Of a stretch of DNA of 64,000 bases, positions 1 through 7,373 are shown in pieces. The stretch spans positions 55,580 through 119,579 of the forward strand of contig CALCQV010000039.1 in NCBI GenBank assembly GCA_937894795.1, written 5' to 3'. A model generated the notes under the pieces. The model worked only from the letters and a program-made list of their open reading frames with translations, did not search any database and was not told the DNA's origin. This DNA comes from an uncultured Bacteroidales bacterium (GTDB lineage: Bacteria > Bacteroidota > Bacteroidia > Bacteroidales > Lentimicrobiaceae). How positions within the stretch are numbered: the first letter of the stretch is position 1; every line of letters starts with the position of its first letter. The position numbers and the translations under genes were made by a program.

Positions 1-42
1 ATAAAACGTGATATTTAGCCTCAAATGTCATACCGTTTTTAT

Positions 43-50
43 TATCTTTG
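43..50 (+). promoter_or_regulatory. Bacteroidota -7 promoter element
   Basis: TATCTTTG matches the Bacteroidota sigma-ABfr -7 consensus TAnnTTTG. It lies 42 nt before the preferred start of the DUF1573 lipoprotein and probably drives the DUF1573-yajC-ybbR run. Confidence 0.6.
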
Positions 51-92
51 TATCTTCAATAAATGGCTTACTTTAATCCACTATTTTTAACA

Positions 93-572
93 ATGAAACA
101 TCTGCCCAAATATTTAATAGCTTTATTAATTGCATTTCCCATTATTATATTGTCCTGTAAACAGTCAAGTGATAATCAGAATTTATTGCCATCTGATATT
201 GTGAAGAATCCTAATACGGCTTCAGGAAATGTTGATACTGATTTACCTTTAATAACTTTTGAAAACGACTTTTACGATTTTGGAAAAATCATTATGGGTG
301 AGAAGGTTTCCTACAATTTCAAATTTACAAATACAGGTAAAACTGATCTCATAATCTCCCGGGTTACTTCGTCATGTGGTTGTACCATTGGTAATTTCCC
401 TAAACAACCCATAAAACCTGGTGAATCAAATAAGATTGAAGTTAAATTTGATAGTGAAAACCGACGTGGATTTCAAAATAAAACTGTAAATGTACTGAGC
501 AATGCACAGCCGAGCACAACAATGCTTCGTATTAAAGCTCAGGTAGTTCTACCCGAAGAAATTAACCAATAA
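93..572 (+). CDS. DUF1573 domain lipoprotein
   Basis: A 159-residue predicted lipoprotein of unknown biochemical role. The start at 93 is preferred over the ATG at 63 because it gives a normal lipoprotein signal: a basic start, a hydrophobic run and a lipobox with Cys22 (ILSC). A DUF1573 domain (Ig-like, ASPM/SPD-2-type fold) fills roughly residues 60-150 and shows the family hallmarks: 'YDFGKI' near its start, 'FTNTG', and the Ser-Cys-Gly-Cys stretch at 'SSCGCT'. It sits 24 bp upstream of yajC. DUF1573 proteins next to yajC are common in Bacteroidota, which suggests co-transcription but does not prove a role in secretion. Localisation on the periplasmic side of a membrane is inferred from the signal. 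Confidence 0.85.
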   Translation: MKHLPKYLIALLIAFPIIILSCKQSSDNQNLLPSDIVKNPNTASGNVDTDLPLITFENDFYDFGKIIMGEKVSYNFKFTNTGKTDLIISRVTSSCGCTIGNFPKQPIKPGESNKIEVKFDSENRRGFQNKTVNVLSNAQPSTTMLRIKAQVVLPEEINQ

Positions 573-596
573 TTATAAATAAATAATAGAATTAAG

Positions 597-920
597 ATGC
601 TGACAAATATTCTTTTAATGGCACAGCCCCAAGAGGGCGGAAGTGGTTACAGTTCATTGATTTTCCTGGCTCTGATCATGGTTGTTTTTTACTTTTTCTT
701 TATCAGACCACAATCTAAGAAAGCTAAAGAACTCCGCAAATATCGTGAGTCACTGAAAAAAGGTGATAAAGTGTTGACCATAGGTGGACTTCATGGTAAG
801 ATTGTTGAAGTTCAGGAAACAACTTTTACTTTAGAAGTTGAAGATGGTTCAAGAATGAGGTTCGAAAAATCAGCTATTGCTTCGAGTGTGGAAGATCAGA
901 TTCCTACTCAGGCTCAATAG
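597..920 (+). CDS. yajC: Preprotein translocase subunit YajC
   Basis: A 107-residue YajC, the small inner-membrane partner of the SecDF complex in Sec-dependent export. One transmembrane helix spans about residues 19-37 (LIFLALIMVVFYFFFI), followed directly by the family motif 'RPQSKKAKE' and a cytoplasmic domain containing 'LKKGDKVLTIGGLHGKI', the most conserved part of YajC. The length is typical. It lies in the run DUF1573-yajC-ybbR-coaE, with 24 bp before it and 31 bp after it, so an operon is likely. The ATG at 597 leaves a short N-terminal segment ahead of the helix, as usual for this family. Confidence 0.95.
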   Translation: MLTNILLMAQPQEGGSGYSSLIFLALIMVVFYFFFIRPQSKKAKELRKYRESLKKGDKVLTIGGLHGKIVEVQETTFTLEVEDGSRMRFEKSAIASSVEDQIPTQAQ

Positions 921-951
921 AGAACTCAACGTACAAGTGATATCTGAATGA

Positions 952-1947
952 ATGAAGAATGCAGGTTTTTCTTTTCGGAGGATTTTAGTCCCCAGCAGCA
1001 AGAAATATAGGAATAAGTTATCTGTCTTCCTGATCTGCACGGTTATTTCATTCTTTATGTGGGGTCTTATTAAACTCTCGAGGGTTTATGAGACCCCTAT
1101 TAAATATCATGTTAACTATACCAATACGCCTTCTGATAAAATCCTGGTTCACTCTAGAGATACCGTAATTACACTTAACGTCAAAGCACGTGGACTTGAA
1201 TTATACGGTAAACTGTTTAATCCGGAGAAGAACCATATTAAACTGGATTTGTCAGGTATAAAGCTTCGTAATAAAGGTAATGTATTAACCGGTTACCTGA
1301 GAACAAGCAAAGCATTGCGGGAAATTGCCGGTCAACTTCCAAAGGATTTTCTTCTGATAGGTGTGGAGCCTGATACTCTGCATTTAACTTTTGAAAATGA
1401 GTTCTTCAAAAAGGTGCCTGTTGAAGCCGACCTCTCTCTCTCATTTATTGCACAGTATCAACTATATGATTCAATAAAGCTTAGCCATGACTCCGTTTCA
1501 GTTTTTGGAATTAAGTCGGTTATTGATACCATTTATCAAATTAAAACCGAGCATAAATCATTAAGAAACATGAAGAGCAGCCGTTTAATTGCACTTAATC
1601 TCGAGAAGCCTGTAGTAAAGCCAATGATTTCTCTTTCTGTTGACAGTATTACTGCTGAGATTCAGGTGGAGCGGTTCACTGAAGCGGAAATAGAGGTTCC
1701 TATTACTGCTGATGAAAAAGCAGATCGCCCATTCCGCACTTTCCCTGATAAAATTACTCTTACCTGTCGTGTTGCCATGCGCGAATATGAAAGATTGGAC
1801 CCCTCTTTATTCACTGTGACCATTGATTATAATGAGGCTGCAAAATCAGGTAACAATCTGGCAGATGTTATTGTAGTTCAACAACCTGCTTTTGCTAAAG
1901 TCATTGACATCGAACCTGCAAAGGTTGAATTCCTCTTTTTGAAATAG
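952..1947 (+). CDS. YbbR-like domain membrane protein
   Basis: A 331-residue protein of the YbbR/CdaR-like family. One N-terminal membrane helix at about residues 24-42 (LSVFLICTVISFFMWGL) anchors a large extracytoplasmic region with repeats typical of YbbR domains: beta-rich segments such as 'KKVPVEADLSLSF' and 'ITAEIQVERFTEAEIEVPI'. In Firmicutes the homologue CdaR regulates the di-adenylate cyclase CdaA. No cyclase gene is adjacent here, so that role cannot be assumed. The position between yajC and coaE is the usual Bacteroidota arrangement. I am confident of the family, not of the function. Confidence 0.8.
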   Translation: MKNAGFSFRRILVPSSKKYRNKLSVFLICTVISFFMWGLIKLSRVYETPIKYHVNYTNTPSDKILVHSRDTVITLNVKARGLELYGKLFNPEKNHIKLDLSGIKLRNKGNVLTGYLRTSKALREIAGQLPKDFLLIGVEPDTLHLTFENEFFKKVPVEADLSLSFIAQYQLYDSIKLSHDSVSVFGIKSVIDTIYQIKTEHKSLRNMKSSRLIALNLEKPVVKPMISLSVDSITAEIQVERFTEAEIEVPITADEKADRPFRTFPDKITLTCRVAMREYERLDPSLFTVTIDYNEAAKSGNNLADVIVVQQPAFAKVIDIEPAKVEFLFLK

Positions 1948-2081
1948 CAGGTCTTACACGTTTTAAATGTTGAATTGGACTGAAGGATTGTCTTATGTCA
2001 ATTCAGAATCAGTATACTTTTATTTGGGTCACTTAGAACATTTACTCTTCTTCAATTGTCATACTCATAAAGATTTCAATT

Positions 2082-2210
2082 ATGAGAAGATATAAGAAGT
2101 TCAATCAGAATTTTAAGCCCAAACCCGACGATATCTTCAGGGCATTTATCTGGATGTATTTGAGAAAACCCGATATGCTTAGAAAGACAAGAAGGCAAAT
2201 GACCGGTTAA
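2082..2210 (+). CDS. Possible small basic protein, 42 aa
   Basis: An ATG-initiated frame of 42 codons in the 362-bp space between the ybbR-like gene and coaE. The predicted peptide begins MRRYKKFNQNFKPKPDD, continues with an aromatic stretch (IFRAFIWMYL) and ends with a basic tail (RKTRRQMTG). The amino-acid pattern, with clustered aromatics and ordered Lys/Arg, looks like protein rather than chance. There is no clear -7 element or strong ribosome binding site, as is common in this phylum. I do not recognise a family. The rest of the gap holds only an imperfect inverted repeat at about 1971-2005. Confidence 0.4.
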   Translation: MRRYKKFNQNFKPKPDDIFRAFIWMYLRKPDMLRKTRRQMTG

Positions 2211-2309
2211 AGAATTGCCAATTGTACTATTGCATCTTTTGTGATTAGTTTGTCTCTTATTGAAATATTGAGACAAAATGACTATTTTTACCGGGATAAA
2301 GCTGATTAT

Positions 2310-2930
2310 ATGCTTAAAGTAGGCTTAACAGGAAGTATAGGTAGCGGTAAATCCACAATTGCCAAAGCATTCACAATTCTGGGTATACCGGTCTATTTTT
2401 CTGATATTGAAGCCAAGAAAATTCTGGACCAACCTGATATTATTGAAAGTATTGTGGCTAAACTGGGCTCAGACCTGCTTTCTTCCAATGGATTTATTGA
2501 CAGAAAAAGCCTCGCTTCAAGAGTTTTTAATGACCACAATGCTCTGCAATGGCTAAATTCATTGATTCATCCACGCGTAAGACGTCATTTTATTGAGTGG
2601 GTTGATTCTAATAATCACTTACCTTATATTATTCAGGAATCGGCAATAATGCTTGAGACCGGCTTTAGCTCATTTTTCGATAAAATTGTTGTTGTTACCT
2701 GCCCCCTCGAAGAGCGAATCAATAGGGTATTATATCGTGACAATATGACTCGTGAACAAGTGCTTGAGAGAATGGAAAATCAGTGGCCGGAAGAATTAAA
2801 GGTGAAGAAAGCCGACATGATTATTAAAAACGATGACAGAAGCCTGGCACTGCCCCAAATTTTAGCATTACATCAGATTTTTCTGGAATTATCCGGGAAA
2901 ATGAGTGAAATTACCTCTTCAGAAAATTGA
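2310..2930 (+). CDS. coaE: Dephospho-CoA kinase
   Basis: CoaE catalyses the last step of coenzyme A synthesis, ATP-dependent phosphorylation of the 3' hydroxyl of dephospho-CoA. A longer frame opens at 2241, but the start at 2310 puts the canonical 'MLKVGLTGSIGSGKST' at the N-terminus, with the P-loop GSIGSGKS at residues 8-15, and gives 206 residues, the normal size. Other family landmarks are 'DIEAKKIL' after the P-loop, 'HPRVRRHF' and the lid-region segment 'RINRVLYRDNMTREQVLERM'. It follows yajC and the ybbR-like gene, a common Bacteroidota neighbourhood. Confidence 0.95.
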   Translation: MLKVGLTGSIGSGKSTIAKAFTILGIPVYFSDIEAKKILDQPDIIESIVAKLGSDLLSSNGFIDRKSLASRVFNDHNALQWLNSLIHPRVRRHFIEWVDSNNHLPYIIQESAIMLETGFSSFFDKIVVVTCPLEERINRVLYRDNMTREQVLERMENQWPEELKVKKADMIIKNDDRSLALPQILALHQIFLELSGKMSEITSSEN

Positions 2931-2943
2931 AATATTTAAAAAC

Positions 2944-2963
2944 CTGCATATTTTTGTATGCAG
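2944..2963 (+). terminator. Short hairpin after coaE, possible weak terminator
   Basis: CTGCATA and TATGCAG form a perfect 7-bp stem with a 6-nt loop 14 bp after the coaE stop. The following sequence has only a short T stretch, so termination would be weak. The loop and stem also contain TATTTTTG (2949-2956), a -7 match that could instead serve the next gene. Confidence 0.35.
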
Positions 2964-3069
2964 CTTTAAGTGGAGGCTCATCCTTAAATTAGCGATTGGG
3001 AATCTGCAAAATGAAGTGTTTATCAGTAACTGATTTATAATTGTAAATCAATCAACAATACATTACCCT

Positions 3070-3606
3070 ATGGATGAAATAATATTGGGAGTTGGATCAC
3101 GCGTTCAACATCCCCAGTTTGGAAAAGGAGTGATTATTCAGGTGAGATTGGATTCCTGGGAAATTACCTTTATTGAGAATGGTACCAGAATTATTCAAAG
3201 AGATTTTGATGGATTAAAAGTAATTGAAGCTGTTGAAACTCCTACCGAGATGATGACTTATGAGAAGATGGAGAAAAGTCTTATCAGGTTGCTGCGCCGA
3301 TTCTCTGATATTCAGGAAACGGTATCTTTAGGTTCCAGGTGGACAGGGGGGCGCATGGTCCTTTATCCAGGTGATACTTCTTTAAAAGAAAAGGAAATCC
3401 CGATAGAAGCTTTCTTTCATAAAATTGTGATGGTTCGTGATCGCCTAAGGGTGTTGGAGCAAAGGGTTAATGCCAGCACCATGTCAGATGAAGACAAGGT
3501 GAATATTCAACAGTATATCACCAGGATTTATGGTAGTCTTACTACCTTCAATGTTTTATTTAAAGAGAAATCTGATTATTTCATCGGCGATAAAGGTGAT
3601 AAATAG
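3070..3606 (+). CDS. Conserved hypothetical protein with UvrD/PcrA-like C-terminal Tudor motif
   Basis: A 178-residue soluble protein. Its first 50 residues carry 'GSRVQHPQFGKGVIIQV', closely resembling the small beta-barrel (Tudor-like) tail of UvrD/PcrA helicases, which contacts RNA polymerase in those enzymes. Here it opens a stand-alone protein. The rest (about residues 70-175) is charged and helical, with 'FFHKIVMVRDRLRVLEQRVNA' suggesting a coiled coil. No catalytic motif is visible. It lies alone between coaE and the aconitase gene with 139 bp before it and 106 bp after it. Function is unknown. A protein-interaction role at the transcription machinery is a guess from the motif only. 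Confidence 0.6.
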   Translation: MDEIILGVGSRVQHPQFGKGVIIQVRLDSWEITFIENGTRIIQRDFDGLKVIEAVETPTEMMTYEKMEKSLIRLLRRFSDIQETVSLGSRWTGGRMVLYPGDTSLKEKEIPIEAFFHKIVMVRDRLRVLEQRVNASTMSDEDKVNIQQYITRIYGSLTTFNVLFKEKSDYFIGDKGDK

Positions 3607-3712
3607 TGCACTGCAATGTTTATTATGTTTTAATCAGAACCTCAATTTGAAAATATACGAACAAAGAGGCTTTTGAAATGTTATTGAGTGGAAATTTTAT
3701 AACCAAAAGATT

Positions 3713-6004
3713 ATGTTATTTGATATTGAGTTAATTAAACAAGTCTATAGCCAAATGCCTGAAAAGGTTAGTCAGGCCAGAAAAACGCTGAATCGTCCAC
3801 TAACCTTGAGTGAAAAGATTCTATACAGTCATCTCTATAGTGAACAGCCTTTGATGAATTTCAGCAGAGGGAATTCCTATGTGGATTTCGCACCTGATAG
3901 AGTTGCAATGCAGGATGCTACAGCTCAAATGGCTCTTCTTCAATTCATGAATGCCGGTCGTAATAAAACTGCAGTGCCAACCACGGTACATTGTGATCAT
4001 CTCATTCAGGCTCAGTTAGGAGCAGAGGCTGACCTTAACTTTGCATTGGGCCAGAATAAAGAAGTATTTGACTTTCTTCAATCAGTATCAAATAAATATG
4101 GAATCGGTTTTTGGAAGCCGGGTGCCGGTATTATTCATCAGGTAATACTCGAGAATTATGCGTTCCCCGGGGGTATGATGATTGGCACTGATTCACATAC
4201 CGTTAATGCCGGCGGATTGGGAATGATTGCAATAGGTGTTGGTGGTGCTGATGCTGTTGATGTTATGGCAGGTATGGCATGGGAGTTGAATATGCCAAAG
4301 CTTATAGGTGTGAAACTTACAGGTAAATTGAATGGATGGACAGCAGCTAAGGATGTGATATTGAAAGTTGCCGGTATACTTACTGTTAAAGGTGGTACCG
4401 GTGCTATCATTGAATACTTTGGTGATGGTGCCGATTCATTATCAGCTACCGGCAAGGGTACTATCTGTAATATGGGAGCTGAAATTGGTGCTACAACCTC
4501 TATTTTTGGTTATGACAATAAAATGAGCCAATACCTCAGAGCAACCGGCAGAGAAGAGGTTGCTGAACTGGCCGACAAGGTGAGTGAACACCTTCGCTCT
4601 GACATGGAGGTTTATAATAACCCTGAGTTATACTATGACCAGCTTATTGAAATCAATCTTTCAGAGTTAGAACCATACATTAACGGGCCTTATACTCCTG
4701 ATGCCGCTTTCCCAATCTCTGAGTTCGTCAAAAACGTTAAAGAAAAAGGTTATCCTGAAAAACTGGAAGTCGGATTAATAGGTTCCTGCACAAACTCATC
4801 CTATGAAGATTTGACCAGAGCAGCCTCCGTAGCACGTCAGGCAAAACAGAAAAATCTGAAAGTGAATTCTGAATTCATTATCACTCCCGGATCTGAACTG
4901 ATCAGATATACTACGCTTCGCGACGGCTTACTTGATGACTTTAAGGCAATAGGTGGGGTAATAATGGCCAATGCATGCGGCCCTTGTATCGGACAATGGA
5001 ATCGACACACTGACGATCCATCACGTAAAAATTCAATCCTCACTTCGTTCAATAGAAATTTTGCCAAAAGAAATGATGGAAATCCTAATACGCACAGTTT
5101 CGTTGCTTCTCCTGAATTAGTTACCGCACTTACCATTGCCGGAACACTGACTTTCAATCCATTGACTGATAAGTTGAAAAATGAGAATGGCGAATGGGTG
5201 ACATTAGATTTGCCGGAAGGCCTGGAGTTGCCTAAGGCAGGTTTTGAAGTTAAGGATCCGGGTTATCTTGCGCCACTCCCTGAAGGAAATTCGGCACCTA
5301 TTATTGTTGATGAGAATTCCGACAGGCTCCAATTGCTTGAGCCATTCCAGCCATGGAGCGGCGATAATATTCATGGACTGAGGTTATTGATAAAGGCCAA
5401 AGGTAAATGTACAACTGACCATATTTCAATAAGCAGGTTATTTGAAATATTATCAAGATGTCCTTGGTTACGGTTCAGAGGACATCTTGATAATATTTCA
5501 AATAACCTGCTTATTGGTGCTGTAAATGCTTTTAATGAACAAACCAATCTTGTTAAAAACCATATATCCAATACTTATGATGCGGTACCTTCAGTTGCAA
5601 GGGCTTACAAAGCTTCCGGCATTGGTTCAATAGTAGTTGGTGATGAAAATTATGGTGAAGGTTCCTCACGTGAACACGCTGCCATGGAACCCCGTTTTCT
5701 GGGAGTTAGGGCTGTTTTGGTCAAATCATTTGCCAGGATTCATGAAACGAATCTTAAAAAGCAGGGAATGCTTGCATTGACATTTTCTGATAAAGATGAC
5801 TACAATAAAATATTGGAAGATGATATTATCTCAATAACCGGCCTTACCGATTTCGTTCCAGGCAAACCTTTACATATTGAGCTTCAGCATAATGATGGTA
5901 CTCGTGATTCATTTAATGTGAATCACTCATACAATGAATCCCAAATTGGATGGTTCAAGGCGGGTAGTGCTCTCAACCTGATCAGGAAGCAAATCGCAGG
6001 TTAA
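3713..6004 (+). CDS. acnA: Aconitate hydratase carrying an 8-residue palindromic insertion
   Basis: Mitochondrial-type aconitase (763 residues), interconverting citrate and isocitrate through cis-aconitate in the TCA cycle. The 4Fe-4S ligands are Cys359 (GSCTNSS), Cys422 and Cys425 (NACGPCIG). Active-site Arg448 and Arg453 (FNRNFAKRND) and Ser651-Ser652-Arg653 (GEGSSREH) are present. Relative to pig aconitase, residues are offset by +1 up to Arg453 and by +9 from Arg589 (pig Arg580) on. The shift comes from one place: the expected 'DHISxAGPWLRFRG' reads DHIS, then eleven unusual residues (573-583), then PWLRFRG. Those codons form the left arm of a perfect inverted repeat (see 5427-5516). The frame stays open, so a full-length protein could be made, but folding near Arg589 may suffer. 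Without the insert the length would be 755. Confidence 0.93.
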   Translation: MLFDIELIKQVYSQMPEKVSQARKTLNRPLTLSEKILYSHLYSEQPLMNFSRGNSYVDFAPDRVAMQDATAQMALLQFMNAGRNKTAVPTTVHCDHLIQAQLGAEADLNFALGQNKEVFDFLQSVSNKYGIGFWKPGAGIIHQVILENYAFPGGMMIGTDSHTVNAGGLGMIAIGVGGADAVDVMAGMAWELNMPKLIGVKLTGKLNGWTAAKDVILKVAGILTVKGGTGAIIEYFGDGADSLSATGKGTICNMGAEIGATTSIFGYDNKMSQYLRATGREEVAELADKVSEHLRSDMEVYNNPELYYDQLIEINLSELEPYINGPYTPDAAFPISEFVKNVKEKGYPEKLEVGLIGSCTNSSYEDLTRAASVARQAKQKNLKVNSEFIITPGSELIRYTTLRDGLLDDFKAIGGVIMANACGPCIGQWNRHTDDPSRKNSILTSFNRNFAKRNDGNPNTHSFVASPELVTALTIAGTLTFNPLTDKLKNENGEWVTLDLPEGLELPKAGFEVKDPGYLAPLPEGNSAPIIVDENSDRLQLLEPFQPWSGDNIHGLRLLIKAKGKCTTDHISISRLFEILSRCPWLRFRGHLDNISNNLLIGAVNAFNEQTNLVKNHISNTYDAVPSVARAYKASGIGSIVVGDENYGEGSSREHAAMEPRFLGVRAVLVKSFARIHETNLKKQGMLALTFSDKDDYNKILEDDIISITGLTDFVPGKPLHIELQHNDGTRDSFNVNHSYNESQIGWFKAGSALNLIRKQIAG
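5427..5516. repeat. Perfect 38-bp inverted repeat with 14-nt loop inside the aconitase gene
   Basis: The arms are 5427-5464 and 5479-5516; every base pairs, and pairing stops at both outer and inner ends. The right arm encodes GHLDNISNNLLI, which is normal conserved aconitase sequence. The left arm is its exact reverse complement and encodes residues foreign to the family. The net gain is 24 bp, in frame. This is the pattern expected from polymerase template switching onto the nascent strand (snap-back), or from an inverted chimera made during amplification or assembly. Confidence 0.97.
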
Positions 6005-6133
6005 TTTTCCTTAATTGGAATTAATATCTATTTAACTGCAGCCAAACACTGCTGTTACTTGTTGTTTTTGTTGACATCCCTGCAATATAATAATATAACC
6101 TCCGTTTATTGAAAAAACTGGCGGGTGTATTCT

Positions 6134-6141
6134 TACATTTG
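6134..6141 (+). promoter_or_regulatory. -7 element of porQ
   Basis: TACATTTG matches TAnnTTTG. It lies inside the longest open frame (from the TTG at 6109) and 27 nt before the GTG at 6169, which argues that translation of porQ starts at 6169. Confidence 0.55.
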
Positions 6142-6168
6142 CATTGTAAAACTAATAATACCGGCAAC

Positions 6169-7200
6169 GTGAATCATTTCTCCAAAGGATTGTTTCTTTT
6201 CTTGTTCTTATTTCAGATCACATTTTCATTTGCTCAAAAAGGAGGCCAGCAGGCTTTCTCATTTCTTAATCTTCCTAATTCGGCCAGGGTTGCCGCTCTT
6301 GGATACAACTTCGCTGCAATTGACGACAATGATCTGTCATTGGGCCTGAACAATCCTTCACTACTTAACAGTGAGATGCACAATGATATATCGTTGAATT
6401 TTGTCGATAATTACGCTGATATCAGCTATGGTTTTGTTAGCTATTCACGCACTTTTGAAAAGTATGGCAGTTTTGCGGCTACAGTTCAATATATTGACTA
6501 TGGCAAGTTTGTTCGTACGGATGAAACAGGACAAACCAATGGTGAATTTACCAGTAATGAATTTGCTCCTGTGATAGGCTGGGGCAGAAGGCTTGATTCC
6601 TCTTTCAGCATAGGGGCTAACCTCAAAGCTGTCTATTCAAACTTTGAAACATTCTCCTCATTTGGACTGGCTGTTGATGTTGCCGGATCCTATCATGTTG
6701 ATCATAAAGGATTAGTTATGTCATTATTGGCACGTAATATTGGCACTCAGTTAACAGAATTTACTCCGGGCAACAAAGAGCCCCTTCCGTTTGAAATTCA
6801 ATATGGCCTGTCAAAGAAACTTCAGCATCTTCCTTTTAGATACTCCATATTGTTGACTAATCTCCAAAAATGGGATCTTACGTATGTTGATCCTGCTGAT
6901 GATAATATCGACCCATTTACCGGAGAACTGAAAAAGAAATCAGAAGCTGCTGAATTTGCTGATAAGGCAATGCGGCATGTGGTTATTGGTGGAGAGTTTA
7001 TTCCAACTCGCAATTTTAGCATCAGATTTGGATATAACTACCAACGGCGACAAGAGATGAAACTGGAAAGTAAACGTTCTACAGTGGGCTTTTCATGGGG
7101 GTTCGGCTTCAGAGTTTCAAAATTTAATCTGAATTACGCCCGCTCAGCTTACCATATCTCCGGTTCTCCTAATGTTTTCAGTCTCGGTATCAGTCTTTAA
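6169..7200 (+). CDS. porQ: Type IX secretion system protein PorQ
   Basis: An outer-membrane beta-barrel protein of the PorV/PorQ (FadL-like) group. PorQ belongs to the type IX secretion attachment complex that processes secreted proteins and couples them to A-LPS. The frame has no early ATG. The GTG at 6169 gives a clean signal peptide (MNHFSKGLFLFLFLFQITFS-FAQ) and 343 residues, while the TTG at 6109 would begin upstream of the apparent promoter. The mature start 'GGQQAFSFLNLPNSARVAALG' followed by 'NPSLLN' is the family signature, and the C-terminus ends in a beta strand (VFSLGISL). The neighbour is ispH, and I recall porQ and ispH lying close together in Porphyromonas. The C10 protease at 48918 is a likely substrate of the same secretion system. 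Confidence 0.88.
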   Translation: MNHFSKGLFLFLFLFQITFSFAQKGGQQAFSFLNLPNSARVAALGYNFAAIDDNDLSLGLNNPSLLNSEMHNDISLNFVDNYADISYGFVSYSRTFEKYGSFAATVQYIDYGKFVRTDETGQTNGEFTSNEFAPVIGWGRRLDSSFSIGANLKAVYSNFETFSSFGLAVDVAGSYHVDHKGLVMSLLARNIGTQLTEFTPGNKEPLPFEIQYGLSKKLQHLPFRYSILLTNLQKWDLTYVDPADDNIDPFTGELKKKSEAAEFADKAMRHVVIGGEFIPTRNFSIRFGYNYQRRQEMKLESKRSTVGFSWGFGFRVSKFNLNYARSAYHISGSPNVFSLGISL

Positions 7201-7349
7201 GTATTGTGATGCAAGTGATGCCTGATCGGGTGTCCTGATCTATTATTCCATTTAGTTTTGATTGCCGGTCGCTTTTTCGATTGACTGCCTCAAGTGATGT
7301 ATTTATCACATAAGAAACAAGTGCAGACTATCCTACCGGTTCTTTTTTG

Positions 7350-7357
7350 TATTTTTG
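7350..7357 (+). promoter_or_regulatory. -7 element of ispH
   Basis: TATTTTTG, 16 nt before the ispH ATG at 7374. The longer open frame would start at a TTG (7347) that overlaps this element, which supports the shorter start. Confidence 0.6.
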
Positions 7358-7373
7358 TACAAATGCACTTACC

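Noticed and set aside
2076..2276. Minus-strand 66-codon frame between ybbR and coaE
   Set aside because: It has no protein-like pattern and overlaps the more plausible plus-strand 42-codon frame.
5427..5516. In-frame mobile palindromic element of the Rickettsia RPE type
   Set aside because: The right arm is native aconitase sequence, not inserted DNA, and I see no other copy in the window, so a duplication fits better than an element insertion.
5371..5571. Minus-strand open frame of 66 codons across the aconitase palindrome
   Set aside because: It is open only because the inverted repeat reads nearly the same on both strands; the flanks have no protein-like pattern.
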